From: Ophthalmolycus amberensis
Taxonomy: Eukaryota > Chordata > Actinopteri > Perciformes > Zoarcidae
Assembly: GCA_024529925.1 (NCBI GenBank)
Contig: JAFEUB010000065.1
Coordinates: 1,922,001-1,986,000, forward strand
Reading direction: 5' to 3'
Length of the DNA: 64,000 bases
The translations under genes and the position numbers were made by a program. Of this stretch, positions 40,147 through 52,100 are shown in pieces; position 1 is the first letter of the stretch; each line of letters opens with the position of its first letter. Below the pieces are notes generated by a model. It did not search any database and was not told the DNA's origin. It was given only the letters and a program-made list of their open reading frames with translations.

Positions 40147-42929
40147 CTGTATTCTCCATACTTCTGTGGGCATCACTTTATTTTGGCACAAAAGCAATGT
40201 TGTCTCATTCTGGTCACATAACCCAAGGTAACAGACAATGTTGAATAGGATGCAGTTAACTGTGAAAGTGTCAGATTGTACAAATACAAAAACGCATTGA
40301 ACATTACTATAGGAAACACAACACGTCTCGGTTTCGGGCAGTTGAGTTTACCTTTATTGTTTAAATTGGTTAAACATTATTTTTTCTGCACACAACTTTA
40401 CAATTGGCTTAATGGGAGCATTAGGCTATATTTAAAATCCAATGTGGCTCCATTAATCTAGACTACTTATTTGGAAGGCAAACTATGCAAGTTAAGAGCT
40501 TGACGGTGTGAAAATTGATCAGAGGAATGAATTGCACACATCTACAAAAAATATTGAGCAAGATTCTTCGATTTTGTTCTATAATGTGCCCATTTTCGTG
40601 CCACTTTTCTTTTTCTTGTTTTTGCTTAATCAAGCAGTTGAATTCAATATTTATTTTTAATGGATGACATTTTAACTTGTCACAGTAGGAAGAGCCCAGG
40701 TGTGAACATTTAAATCAGTGATGACCGAATGCCAGCTGCTTTGATTTCCGAATCCTGGTGTTGTGCATGCTGGCTCACTATCCCTCTCACCGGAATGCTT
40801 GATCAACATTGGTGTTATTAGTAACACCTGTGCTTGCCCTACAATGACAACCTGAGATGTGTGCTGTGAAGAAGGCCTATGGTCACCTAGATCTGTGATG
40901 CAGGTGCAGATCATCTGCTCGTTAAGAGACAGTGGAAACAGGTGTGCGTCATCAGGTCTGTTAAGCAGTGAGTGGCTGATCACTGTCAAGTTGCGGGAGG
41001 AAGGGTAAATATGTTCTGATCTCTGATCTCTGATGTGTGCCTACAACCAAAGTATTATGTCAATAGATTCATCTTGAATGATTGCTTTTGTTTGTGTGAC
41101 CTTTGACAGTTTTGATCAGTCCAGTTCTCCCCAAAGTTACCTGTCCAATATCCAGTCACTGGTCTATAGTCAAGGCACCAGCAACAAGACATCTGACATT
41201 GTGAGATATACTTTGAGAAACTTCTTTGAAAAGCAGAGTGGCTCCATCCATTCCCATGATGGCAGCTGGATAATGGAGAGAATCAGGGTGAGCAGGTGAG
41301 AAAAGAGGAGTTTGACACTCAAGCACATAAATGGATGCCAGACAGAGGATCAAAAGGTAAAAGAACACAAAGAACTGACGAAGCAGCATGTGTATCATGA
41401 AATGAAAAGAAAAAAAAGTCAAGTGAGCAGAGGAGAAGTGTGGCGTTATCACGGCGCTCCAGCCTCACCAGATATAGTGTAGCAGTACAGGAACAGGCAG
41501 TATGGTGGAAACCTCATTTGCATTGAATGAGAGGCCTCGGCCAAAACCTGCTGGCTGGACACAGATCCAGATGAGGAGAAACATAATACATTTTTTTGTT
41601 TATTCTTTTCTGTCTCCAACTTTATTGTTTCAGTGTCATTACCTGTTCTGTTTTCCCTCCTCTTTGTCCAACTGGTTGACAGAGATCTAATGGCACTCTC
41701 ACAAAGTGGTTTATTTAACCAGTCTGTGTATTAAAGTCTCACATGAAGTAGCTGCTGTTGCACCAGCACCAAACTGGGACTTTTATTCATGCAGGGAGAG
41801 ATGAAGGGAAGTCAGAGAGGGAGAGGAAACCTCACAACCTGACAAAGGGAGAGACGCTGGGATAAAAAGAAGGTGTGGGGGAGGGGAACTTCTGAACTAC
41901 AGACACAAATGCAACCCCAGGATCCAACATCTCAATAAAAATAAAGCAGAGCATAGACATGCGCAAGAGTGGAGGCTGGAGGGGCCGTTGCCTGGGTAAT
42001 TTGTTGGTGTTAAAAACTTGATTTGTATCTGTTTTCTTTCTTCTTAAAACTTGTACTTCAAGAAGCCAAACGATATTGGTCTTCGTCACCCGCTCTCAAT
42101 GACTGCTGCAATGCAGTTTGACATCTATGGCACTGTCCGTGGTTCTGAAACAGAGCGGAGGAGATCCACAGACAGACAGAAGACATCACTTAGTTGGGTT
42201 TCTTAGCCTGCTTGCTGTTTGTGGTTGTTAAGAGAGAGATGGAGAGACAGAGAGGAAGTGCTGCAACCTGCAAACAGCTGTTTCTAACCACCTCCCCCTG
42301 CTGATTTGACAGAGTGGTTCATAAGCTCACAAAATATTTAGCGTTCCGCTAGTGCTATGTTTGTACGTGAGACCTCTGATTATTGAAAACTTGATTTTAT
42401 AAAACAGCAGCCATGTTGTTATTTAGCATTTGAGGATATTGCATGTTTAAATGTATTAATAAAATCAGGATAGGCAATGTCTTGTCTCCCTTCATTTAGA
42501 CGGTCAAAGAACGAGATATTTAAATCACCATAGAAAGAACGTAGAGACAAAATCGTATTTATTTTCACTTTAAGTTACTTAAAAACAGACTAGATGGGCT
42601 ACTGTGCTATTGAACCAAAGTCTAACGATTTGACACCTGTGAATCTTCACATTGACCACCTACTTAATGAATCGTTACTGGCTAATTGAGTGAGTTGACT
42701 CACCAGCCACAGCACCACTTTAAACCCAGTGAGCCATCCAGCACATTTTAACTTTTCATGACACTTGAAACAGATGCTCTAAGAATTCAGAGATGCTCTA
42801 ATACAGGCAAGTCTACCGCCATTGTTCCTCGAGTAATTTCTCAAACAGTATTTTACGTCATGCAACTTTTACCTGGATTAACACAGTATTCTTGCACATT
42901 CATTTATACGAGAATTGTTTGAACCTGAT

Positions 42930-43230
42930 TTGAGTTGCAAAATTGCAGTTCCTGGAATGACATAGAAAGCCAATGGGAGTCAATGGTTACAAAAATGACC
43001 ATCCTGGCCTCATTCCCAACTCGTCAAATACCAACGCTTAGTCAGAAGCCCCTCTCATACGGACGCACCGTGCTTTTAACTAACTCAAATGTAAACCCAC
43101 CCGTGTCATTATTAGACGCTCAGAGCAACGGATGTAGTATAATGAGCAGATCTACACAGAGCAAGAAGGGACGCCTGACTGCAAATTAGAAAAGGGTGGA
43201 GGGCTGACGGTTCCAACGCCTATGCATTAT
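42930..43230 (+). repeat. Interspersed repeat, copy 2 of a pair
   Basis: Shares the CCCAACTC-TCAAATACC block with 39300-39510 and continues ACGCTTAGTCAGAAGCCCCTC, the better preserved version of TGCTTAAGAACCTC in the other copy. It is flanked by AGCCAATGGGAGTCAATGG, also typical of fish repeats. Confidence 0.5.
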
Positions 43231-44190
43231 GAAAGCTACACTTGATGCCACTTGAAGGAACCAGCAAGGTCCATTTAGCTCAAAACTGAGAGCAGAATAC
43301 AGTTCCACAGAGTGAAAAAGAGCCGGGAGCTTATCGAAATATTTTCATTACTGCCTGAGCTCTCTGAGGGTTGTCTTTTATGTTACGAATCAGCAGGCGT
43401 CCAAAGCAAATGAAAAGAAGAGCGAGTGTGGCTGAGATAAATTGGGTAGAGAGAAGAAATAATAAGTGTACATGCTAATGTATTCTGAAGTTACTCTGGG
43501 TATACTGCGTTTACAGTAGGACATCATTCTAGTCATATTTAGAGGCAGGAAGGGGAGCAATGTCAAGTGAAAGCCATGCGAAGGTTCTGTTAAAGACGGA
43601 CAGATTCGCCTACATTAAACCTAAGAGAACTGATGTGCTGCTGCAGCTACTGAATGTACATTTCCAACATCTCAAAATGTTTCATCGAGGTGCGTGGTAG
43701 CTTTTTTTTCTCTTTTCAAAATATGTTTATTTATTTCATAGAATAGAATGATTAATGTATCAACCTCCATTGTTCACAAAACTACTCTCACATTATTTCA
43801 GAACAATGAGACCAACGCCAATTACCCGATGAACATCTGTAAGGGTTGGTTATGGTGGAGATCCTGCAAATGTGGGGGTTTATATTTGGGAATTTGGATA
43901 TTGGATTAACCATATAAGCATGGCAGAACTCCTCTCTCTCTCATCTTACTGACACTCTCATGGAGATTACTCTGTAGTTTTCTGTATTCACTAAAACCAA
44001 TAGTTTCCCAGTCTTACTGGAATAACTGAACAAATGAACAGTGTAAGGTTCTTGAATGTTCTTTGAAATTAGCACATATCATTTAACAGAACTAACACGA
44101 TGTGAGATATGCAATGGATTACGCTGCCAAAGTGTGCTCGTAATTTAAACTGTTGAAATGATGGATGAGGACCATCAATGGGAATTTAAA

Positions 44191-44191
<1 letters not shown>

Positions 44192-44223
<32 letters not shown>
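44192..44223 (+). repeat. (CA)n microsatellite
   Basis: An uninterrupted CA run. A second, interrupted one lies at 44329-44359. Confidence 0.95.
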
Positions 44224-44224
<1 letters not shown>

Positions 44225-44520
44225 TCCTGCATGCAACTATACTGTCACAAGTCACAAGAAGCTCGACAGAGAATCAGGACACAAATATACACAATTTACA
44301 TGAACACAATTTAATTCAGTTTACCCCGACACACACACACACACGCACACACACACACAACTCTGGTTGACGGTTAATTGCTGCCTCATTTAGTGCCTGT
44401 AAGTTTGTGATGACTCTATTACCGAAGTAGACACAGCAGGGCAATCAAAGAGTGACAGAGTGGAGACCGAAAATGAACCCTCCTTCCATCTCCTTCTCTG
44501 CTATGAACTATTCTTCACTG

Positions 44521-44552
44521 ATGGATGGATGGATGGATGGATGGATGGATGA
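44521..44552 (+). repeat. (ATGG)n tetranucleotide repeat
   Basis: About 7.5 head-to-tail ATGG units. The opposite strand gives a HPSI-type repeated frame. Confidence 0.95.
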
Positions 44553-45907
44553 CAGACAAATGGCATAAGGACACTCTCATAGGGGACAAGAGCAGAGCAA
44601 AAGAGGGAGGTGCAAATGGTGCGAGGATGAAGGAAGGGGAGATTCATGATAAAGGGAGGGTATACAGTATAAGATGGGCAGTAAAAGAGAAATGCCAGCA
44701 TACATTCCAAAGATGGGCAGAGACAGACAGCCCAAGTGACACACAGAAATAGGGAACAGGGATTCAAAAAGAAAAAAGTAGCAGTAAAGAGCAGCAGATC
44801 ATTTCAGGCCAGCTTGTACTGTAATACCTCGGCAAGGGAGCCCCCCTGCCGAGCCAGTAATCCCCTGCCTCTACAAAACAGAAGGAAAAGTTTGATGAAT
44901 GAACTAAATGCTGACTCCTAGCGCCTCTTCGGAAATAAGAGGGTCCAAAATATTATTGGATTATTTATCTGATTTCACAGAGAGACAAGCCGATAGTGAG
45001 GGTTTTGGTTCAGGGAACATTGCACAGTCTGACCTGCTTACCGGCGTTGTGTTCGACTATTTCCAGCCAAGCAAAAAAACGCCTGTGTCTGTGCTGTTAG
45101 GAAGCCGCATGCATAAAACCTACTCAGCAGCACGGACGCATTTACTGCACACACCTGTAATTCATGCAACTGCTCACTCATATCACACTGTCTGTCGAAT
45201 TCATAAAGGAATATTCAAGACAATACCTGAATAACAATATAAAACACAGACTGGCACAACAGGCTCCCATTATAAAGTTGGTGACCTAATTATATTCTGG
45301 AGCAGCTTTTTACATAATTGTATTATTATTAATTAGAGGCAAAACAACAATTTCTGGGTACCACTGTAACTTCTAATTGTTTTAGGATACAGACTGTGTG
45401 AGGACAACTTGACATTCTTATTTATTAATTTCCAATTTGCATAACGGGTTACATTCAGTGCAGTACATCATCATTATGGTGTGACATTAGGCAGCTCAAG
45501 TGCCTCTCATCTGCTTCCACGTTGTGCTGCGGACATGTCATTCCATTCGTAAAGCGTCTGCTTCTCATCACATTAAGCATTACAGTCAGGTGAAGGTGAG
45601 GTCATGGCTAAATGTTTGGTTTGGCTGCACTGGCTCAAGGGGGGGCAATTTGAGATTGTTTGTCTCTTTATGGCATGTTATGGAAGATAAACATTTGACC
45701 CATATTATCATCACAATGATCAAATAAAATAACCAGCTTCAGGGAAATACCACCTCAGTGGCTTAAACAAAATAACATTTTTCATGTTGTATTTTTTAAA
45801 TTCCTGATATTATTTTTCTAAATTGAATTTAGCAATATTTGTTGTCATACTGCCACATAATGCATGGTCCTGGTCCTCATATCAGCTGGTGGAAAATATT
45901 ACCACAG

Positions 45908-46359
45908 GTTAATAGCAGACCACCTCAAGGTGTCACTCAGACAGAAACCAGAACATTCTGGACATTGGTGGCTGTAGCTTGTTCCTTTGATAGGTGGCAT
46001 AGACTCCCATTGCTTTGGGCTGGGGGCGTGGCCAAGCACAGGATGAGGTTAGGGTTAAGGTTAAGGTTAAGGTTAAGGTTAGGGCTAGGGTTAGGGTTAG
46101 GGTGATAGGAAGGTCCTAGAGCCTTGGGAGTGGGCTCTACCCCCACTAAAGCGGTCATTGCAATTCGATTGGTATCTGTCCCGCGTGTCTAGGAACTTGG
46201 GAAGAAGTGAATCTCATTCATGAGCTCACTTCATGAGATAATTTGTCTAATTTCAGATTCGATTTTAGAGGAAATGGTGAACAGTTACAAAATAATTTCT
46301 CAACAAGTTAATAGCAGACCACCTCAAGTTGTCACTCAGAGCGAACCAGGACATTCTGA
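45908..46359 (+). repeat. Direct repeat pair around a 399-base segment
   Basis: The 53-base segment at 45908-45960 (GTTAATAGCAGACCACCTCA ... AACATTCTG) recurs at 46307-46359 with a few substitutions and a one-base gap. Weak similarity may extend 15-20 bases further left. The DNA between holds the telomere-like array and a GGCGTGGCC/GTGGGCTCTACCCCC segment. It may be a local duplication or a repeat inserted into another element. Confidence 0.75.
46047..46102 (+). repeat. Interstitial telomere-like hexamer array
   Basis: Nine consecutive hexamers: GGTTAG, four GGTTAA, GGTTAG, GGCTAG, then two GGTTAG. The vertebrate telomere unit is TTAGGG; the GGTTAA variants form a separate block in the middle. 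It lies inside the 399-base segment between direct repeats. Confidence 0.85.
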
Positions 46360-48429
46360 TGTAGAATAAAAGTGGAAAGATGAACAAGAAAAGGCATTTT
46401 GTGATTGTAGAGAGGTTCAAATGGCGGTGACTTCACCAAATAAAGTGAAATATTATGGAACTCAAGTGCTCTGAGCAGGCCAGCGGTGGACTGGGCGAGA
46501 TGGACTGATTCTTGGCACCAAGATTGCTGTAAGCCACTGGATTGGCATCGCCACACTGTCAACAACACCCTTCCTCCCACTGTGGCGTGTGTTAAGTCAC
46601 CATGATACTGCTGACATCATCCCTTCAGACCCTCTGCGGTTTAATTTGATTTCTTTGATGATTGAGATTTCACAATGGCCTCAGATGTGTCAGGGTTTTT
46701 AGCTGGCCTTAGGCTGAAGAAAAAGACTGGTGTCACATAACAAGATGTTACAAACAGGCTGATGCAGCTGAACTTTGTTGTTTTTCTTCGAAAGCCCCGA
46801 AAGCTTTCTGAGAACCAGTTTTGGTTACAGAGTTGTTGGTTAACTTCCACGAACCACTCTCTCTGAAATTCATGAAAGGCAATTTAGAGTCTAACCCAAA
46901 AAAAACAGTTTTTGTGTGACTGGATTCAAGCTTTTATTCAATTAATAAGTTGATCTCAATTCATCTGTTCGCTTGGGGGAATCTGCCGCTTGGAGTGTCA
47001 GAGTGATAATTGCACTCCGACTTTGAGAGCAGAATTGCTTTGCATCATGATATTTTCCAGTATTTCCTCCCTTGACAGTTTCATATTACTGCTAATTTTT
47101 GTCACCTTTTGCTAATATCTTTATTCCACATCCGTTTCATGCTCCTGACCATTAAATGACCCCACATGGAAATGACAATGAGCAATACTTACCCAATCAC
47201 AATAGAATTGTTTTGCCGCAGTGCAGAATAAATGTTGATTATTTTGTATTCTTTAACATTTACCAGGCCCCCAAGGATTTCAGTTGGAATAAACTCTGTC
47301 GGAAAGTGCACTCCTCATAATAAGAGAGATGGTGATGTTTACTTCAGACTTTATGCAGAGAGTATTCTCGTTTGCTGCCGGCTATTTCTTATTTGGGTTG
47401 AAGGACTATACCAGCGGTTTCACCCCTAAAGTACAAATCTTGTGTTTCAGTACTGTATAAAAATCTACGTAATGACTCCAAATAGGTAAGAGATAAGAGA
47501 TCTGCTTGACATATGTTTGGTGCATTCAAGGATACTCCAAAATGATCTGCTCTGAGATTTGAGTCACATGACCAAAATGAAGCCCTTCAAGCCCTTTGTT
47601 ATCGGAAAAAACGAAACCGGGAGGACAAACAATAGCAATAGATGCACATGGACTTGATGAAAAGGAAGTTGAAATTGGTTGTGCCATGGCTGCTGGCTGA
47701 CACTCTCAAGTCTATAAAGGGAAAATGTTGTTGATGGCAGGGTGCTTCAACAATGTTTTGTTGTGAAAGCAAACAGTTTACAGCCTGAAATCTGTGTGTA
47801 TTCCAGCACTATTGTAAAGAAAGACAGTCACCTGTTTTGTCAGTCGACTCTTTAACTGTGCTGAGAACAGAGGGAGGGATCACTCATCTGAGAAACGCTG
47901 ACTGGATTGCTACCGTCTGTATGTTATTTGTTAAACTTAATTGTATTTTGATTAAGTTCCTTAATCAAACAAAGTCATCCAAAACAATATGGTAATTAGT
48001 TTGCCCATAATTATTAGTTATCATGATATTATATCAGCTACTCTGACACTAATCTGAAAGAGGTAATTACTTAAATGTGGAGTTTTTCATGGCATATCAA
48101 CAGTATTTTAGATTAATTTGAAATGCCCGCAAACACATCTCCATGAAGTATCTGACTCTAAATTACAGTTTTACGCAGGTTTGTCTTACATCATGTTCAT
48201 GTGGCATGCTTCACCCACATTTGCATCATTAGAATAAAGTAATTTAGCAGCTTTCGCAGCTTACATGCAGCTTATCACCCAAAAGCTCCATCCTGTTGTT
48301 TACTTCATCGTTTGGATTCCAGGAGCAAAAAAAAACCAAACAATCTATTCATTTTCTCTTAATTAACCATGTGCCTGAGTGACTGGATTTTGAGCTCAGA
48401 GTCATTCATATAGGTGCCTTAGATGGCGG

Positions 48430-48430
<1 letters not shown>

Positions 48431-48469
<39 letters not shown>
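48431..48469 (+). repeat. (TG)n microsatellite
   Basis: An uninterrupted run of about 19 TG units. Confidence 0.95.
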
Positions 48470-48472
<3 letters not shown>

Positions 48473-48964
48473 TCTGTAAACGCTCAGGGTTTGCATCTAT
48501 TGTTGGAGAAAATGACGCAGTAATTGACTTTACTTCCCTTGATTCAAAGGCAGAGGTGTTGCTCTCCAGCACATAGTGTGCAGAGTCGTTTTTTTGCCAA
48601 TGCACAGTTTTGGGCTGCGGAAAAAAGCATGTGACGGACATCTGGTTTGGGGGTTGATGAAAACACAGATTGTCAGGCTCAGGGCCACGGATGCTACACT
48701 AGCTCCCAAACTATGCTTTGTCTTTAGTGCTCTGTTCTAGTCTTTGGTGAGGTTTTCCAATGCAAGTTCTACATCAAAAGTTTACCATTTTATCCGAGCC
48801 CTGTCTCCTAAAAAAGATGTTCCTCTACAACAAAACTGCATTGTGAATTACATTTTGTGGGATATGTATTTATTTTTGTGGATTACATTTGCTTTTGATG
48901 AATTATAACTTTCACATGAGTCGACAAAAGTCCTTATGGTGGTGGATGTCTCAAAAAACGCAGT

Positions 48965-49160
48965 GATTTCACCCATGTTTGTGTCCCATGTGAACCAAGT
49001 AATTATGATGCTTAAACATTATCAAGTAGTTGTTCTGTTGCCCAAACATAACCAACTTCCGACGCCTAAAGCTAACAAAGTGCTATTGTTGGGTTTTGTA
49101 ACAATTTTGTAGTTATTTTGAGCCAAACCGTGATTTTTTGAGTGACCCTAAGTAGATTAG
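48965..49160 (+). repeat. Interspersed repeat shared with 32080-32240
   Basis: Shares TTTGTGTCCCATGTGAA and the following CATAACCAA ... CTAACAAAGTGCT order with the other copy. More diverged towards the 3' side. Confidence 0.5.
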
Positions 49161-52100
49161 CGTTTTTGTGTTGTTATGTTTACATTTACATTAACAACAT
49201 CAAACAGTTCAAAACTGCAAACATAACCGAAGAGGAACAATTTCCCTCAAAACAGAATTAATAGTGCATTTTAGATTTATGGGAAAGTAAGTTTACAGGA
49301 GATGTCTCACACACTAGTGGTGTGGTTTTACTCTCTCAGAGTTTACCCACCAATTAAATATTTCTGGGTATGGGTCCACAAACTCCGACAGCTGTGTTGG
49401 TTTTAGCTGATGGGATAGTGCTTACTGTCGAAGGACAGTTTGTCTGGATAAACATTCTCTCATTATCAACAGAAAACAATAAGGACGTCTGTGCTGGTCA
49501 CGTGCGACCGCTCTCTTGCACATGAACACACTGATGCTGCTGGTAGAACATATGCTAGTGTCAATAGCTCAGCCACTTATGCACATACCGGTAAGTAAGC
49601 TGCTAAAGTGGTGACATTTTTAAACGTAAATTTAAATCCTACCCATTCAGCCAGACCTATTATTAAGAATGGTGTACAAACATTTTGATTATTTTATTGT
49701 ATTTAAGTTGTATGATGTGATACTACTTTATTTTTATTAAAACAGTTTTGTTTTCATGTTATTTTACTACTAATGCTGCTATTATAGCTTTTTTATCATT
49801 TTATTGTCTTGTGTGCATTGATCGATCAAATTGTCAAATTGTTGATTTTTTTATTATTATTGATTGATTGACAGTTATAAGGCATAACATCTGTCAAATC
49901 ACACGAGTAAAATAAGTCACCACCTGGAATTAAAAATGTATTGACAATAAATATATTGCAGAATACTTGTTTGATTAACACAACTTTAGCCTACAGCTGG
50001 TCATTGTTTGTTGATTAGTACGATTTGTAAAAAAAATAGACAAAGAAATTTAACAGTTATACTAATCAGGCCTTTAGTCCTTTTTTTACACTTATCCCTC
50101 GAGCCTAATCCCTCGATTATGCTGACTTTTCATCATCTTGGTTTAGAGAAAATACACATTTTCAGCTTCTTTTAAATATGTGAAAACTTCATTCGAAAAC
50201 CACAGGAGTTCACGATGAGTCTGTAATCTTTATCAAATATGAAGGAGCTGTACCGGTTTCCTAACCCAGGCTCTATGTTTGAACAATAATGATTGGCCTT
50301 CTGTACTCCTCTTGAAACACAGAGGACTGCAGCCGCTGTCAGCTTCAACCTTTCTAAAACCTCCCGTGTCATCCGCTGTGTCGATCCCTTCCTTTGGCAC
50401 CGCTGCGAAGGGATTGACACCTGCGTATCTCCAGGCCATGATCCGGCCCTATGCCCATATACCTGCCGGCCATAATATCCCCAAACCCATCAGCGTGTGC
50501 TGTGCATTCTGACACTCCTTCTCAGACGGGCTCGACCCTTCTGCGCACTGCCATTGATGTAGTTGGAACTCTGACTCTTAAGCAAGCTTTTTCAACCCCC
50601 CTCCGCACCCCTAAAAAAAAAAATCGGTTTTCTGGCAACTCTTAACTTTCACATTCACCTTAAAAAAAACTGCTGAGCCCAGCATATTTATTTTTTTGCA
50701 ATTATCTTGATTCTGTATATATATATATATATAAAAAAACACTTGATGATAAATAAAGCATAAAGTCACCCAGAAGAAACTTCCATGTGATGAATATAGA
50801 ATTAAAGCAGCCATGAAAACATGCATTCAACAGTATGAAATATAAATTGAAACACTGAATTAATTTATTATATTTTAAATTATCCTCGTCAAGTGGAGCG
50901 CTGTGCTGGCTCGCATCCCATCTCTCCAGTGCAACCGTCTGTCATGACAAGCAATCCATCATCTTCGCCAAGCAACATCACCTCTGGGGTTCACCATGGC
51001 TCTGATAGGCCCCCATCCTCGGACTCCCTCTCCATGCACCCACTTTGCAAAAGACACATTCTGTTCATCTCCTTCCAATTGCCATGCACACGAGTCCCAG
51101 TTCAGCATCTCATTTCATACAAAAAAGGTGCAAACATTCAAGTGCAGGAATTCGTCAAATGTTTGAGGCCAACGTTAAATAGAGTGAGGGAATGTTGAGA
51201 ACTTTCTTGACCATATGCTTTGGCGTTACAGTGCATTACAATGTTGGTCATCATATTATTACGTGAGTTCCAGTGCCAACATTACCATTCTGCTCATACG
51301 GGGAGCTTTGCCCTTTTTCTAATAGATAGTGACACTGATCGGCGTGAAGCAAACGTCAGCATGAGATTAGCATCAAAGGGATGATGGCTTCTGGTCCGTG
51401 TCAATATTAGCATTCTCTTGTCTTTGCCGGTGTCATCTGCCGGATAAATGATAATGCACATGAGCTGGTGTAGTCAGCATCTCGCAGGAGATGAGTGAGA
51501 GGTATTGATTAAGTGTTGCTGATGTTTGCAGAAGCAATTACCTAACACAGTGTGGATCGTGACGTGGCATTTCGGATGAGACTGCAGAAATATAACATGG
51601 TAGATTAAACATTGCATCAAGGCACCTAAATAACACAAAACAGGCTCTAAATGGGAACTAAGTCCCGTGCTGCTGCAAAGAAAACTTTACTCTTCCGTCG
51701 TTTGGATCTGTGCAGCAAAGTGTTACTGCTGATGCCATGAAAAAGTCAAAAGGGCAACTTTTTTTAATTATATAGTGGTGTGCGCACATAAACACACACT
51801 CACACATAGGAAAACTGCATAGCAACACCCCATGCTGTAAGTGGCAAAGTGAACTTGCACTACTAAAATACATCACGGTTTCAACTTATTAAATAAACAC
51901 GAATATTAAACACGTCAATATGCCACGTCTGTGCAACGCCCTCGCACGTCCGCCTACATGCAGACCAGAGAAGCGTGATTCCACTTTAAACGTGATGTGC
52001 ATTGGGCAGCTTATTTTGCTTGGTATCTAAATTGCAGCAGAATCAGAAACGGCAGATATTGTGGGATAGGGCAAGAAATGGACCGCAGCAGAAAAGCCCT

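Larger units (their letters stand above)
35489..45900. other. Gene-free stretch
   Basis: Holds purine-rich DNA (35860-36220), a CCT repeat (38056-38087), a 19-base A run (40128-40146), two copies of an interspersed repeat (39300-39510, 42930-43230), AC repeats (44192-44223, 44329-44359) and an ATGG repeat (44521-44552). Open frames are all under 120 codons and unrecognised. Confidence 0.6.

Noticed and set aside
50233..50520. GC-rich stretch open on both strands, with GLTPAYLQAMIRPY on the + strand
   Set aside because: The 14-residue match to LINE pol C-terminal patterns (GLxPxYLxxxxxPY) is not supported by the flanking residues in any frame.
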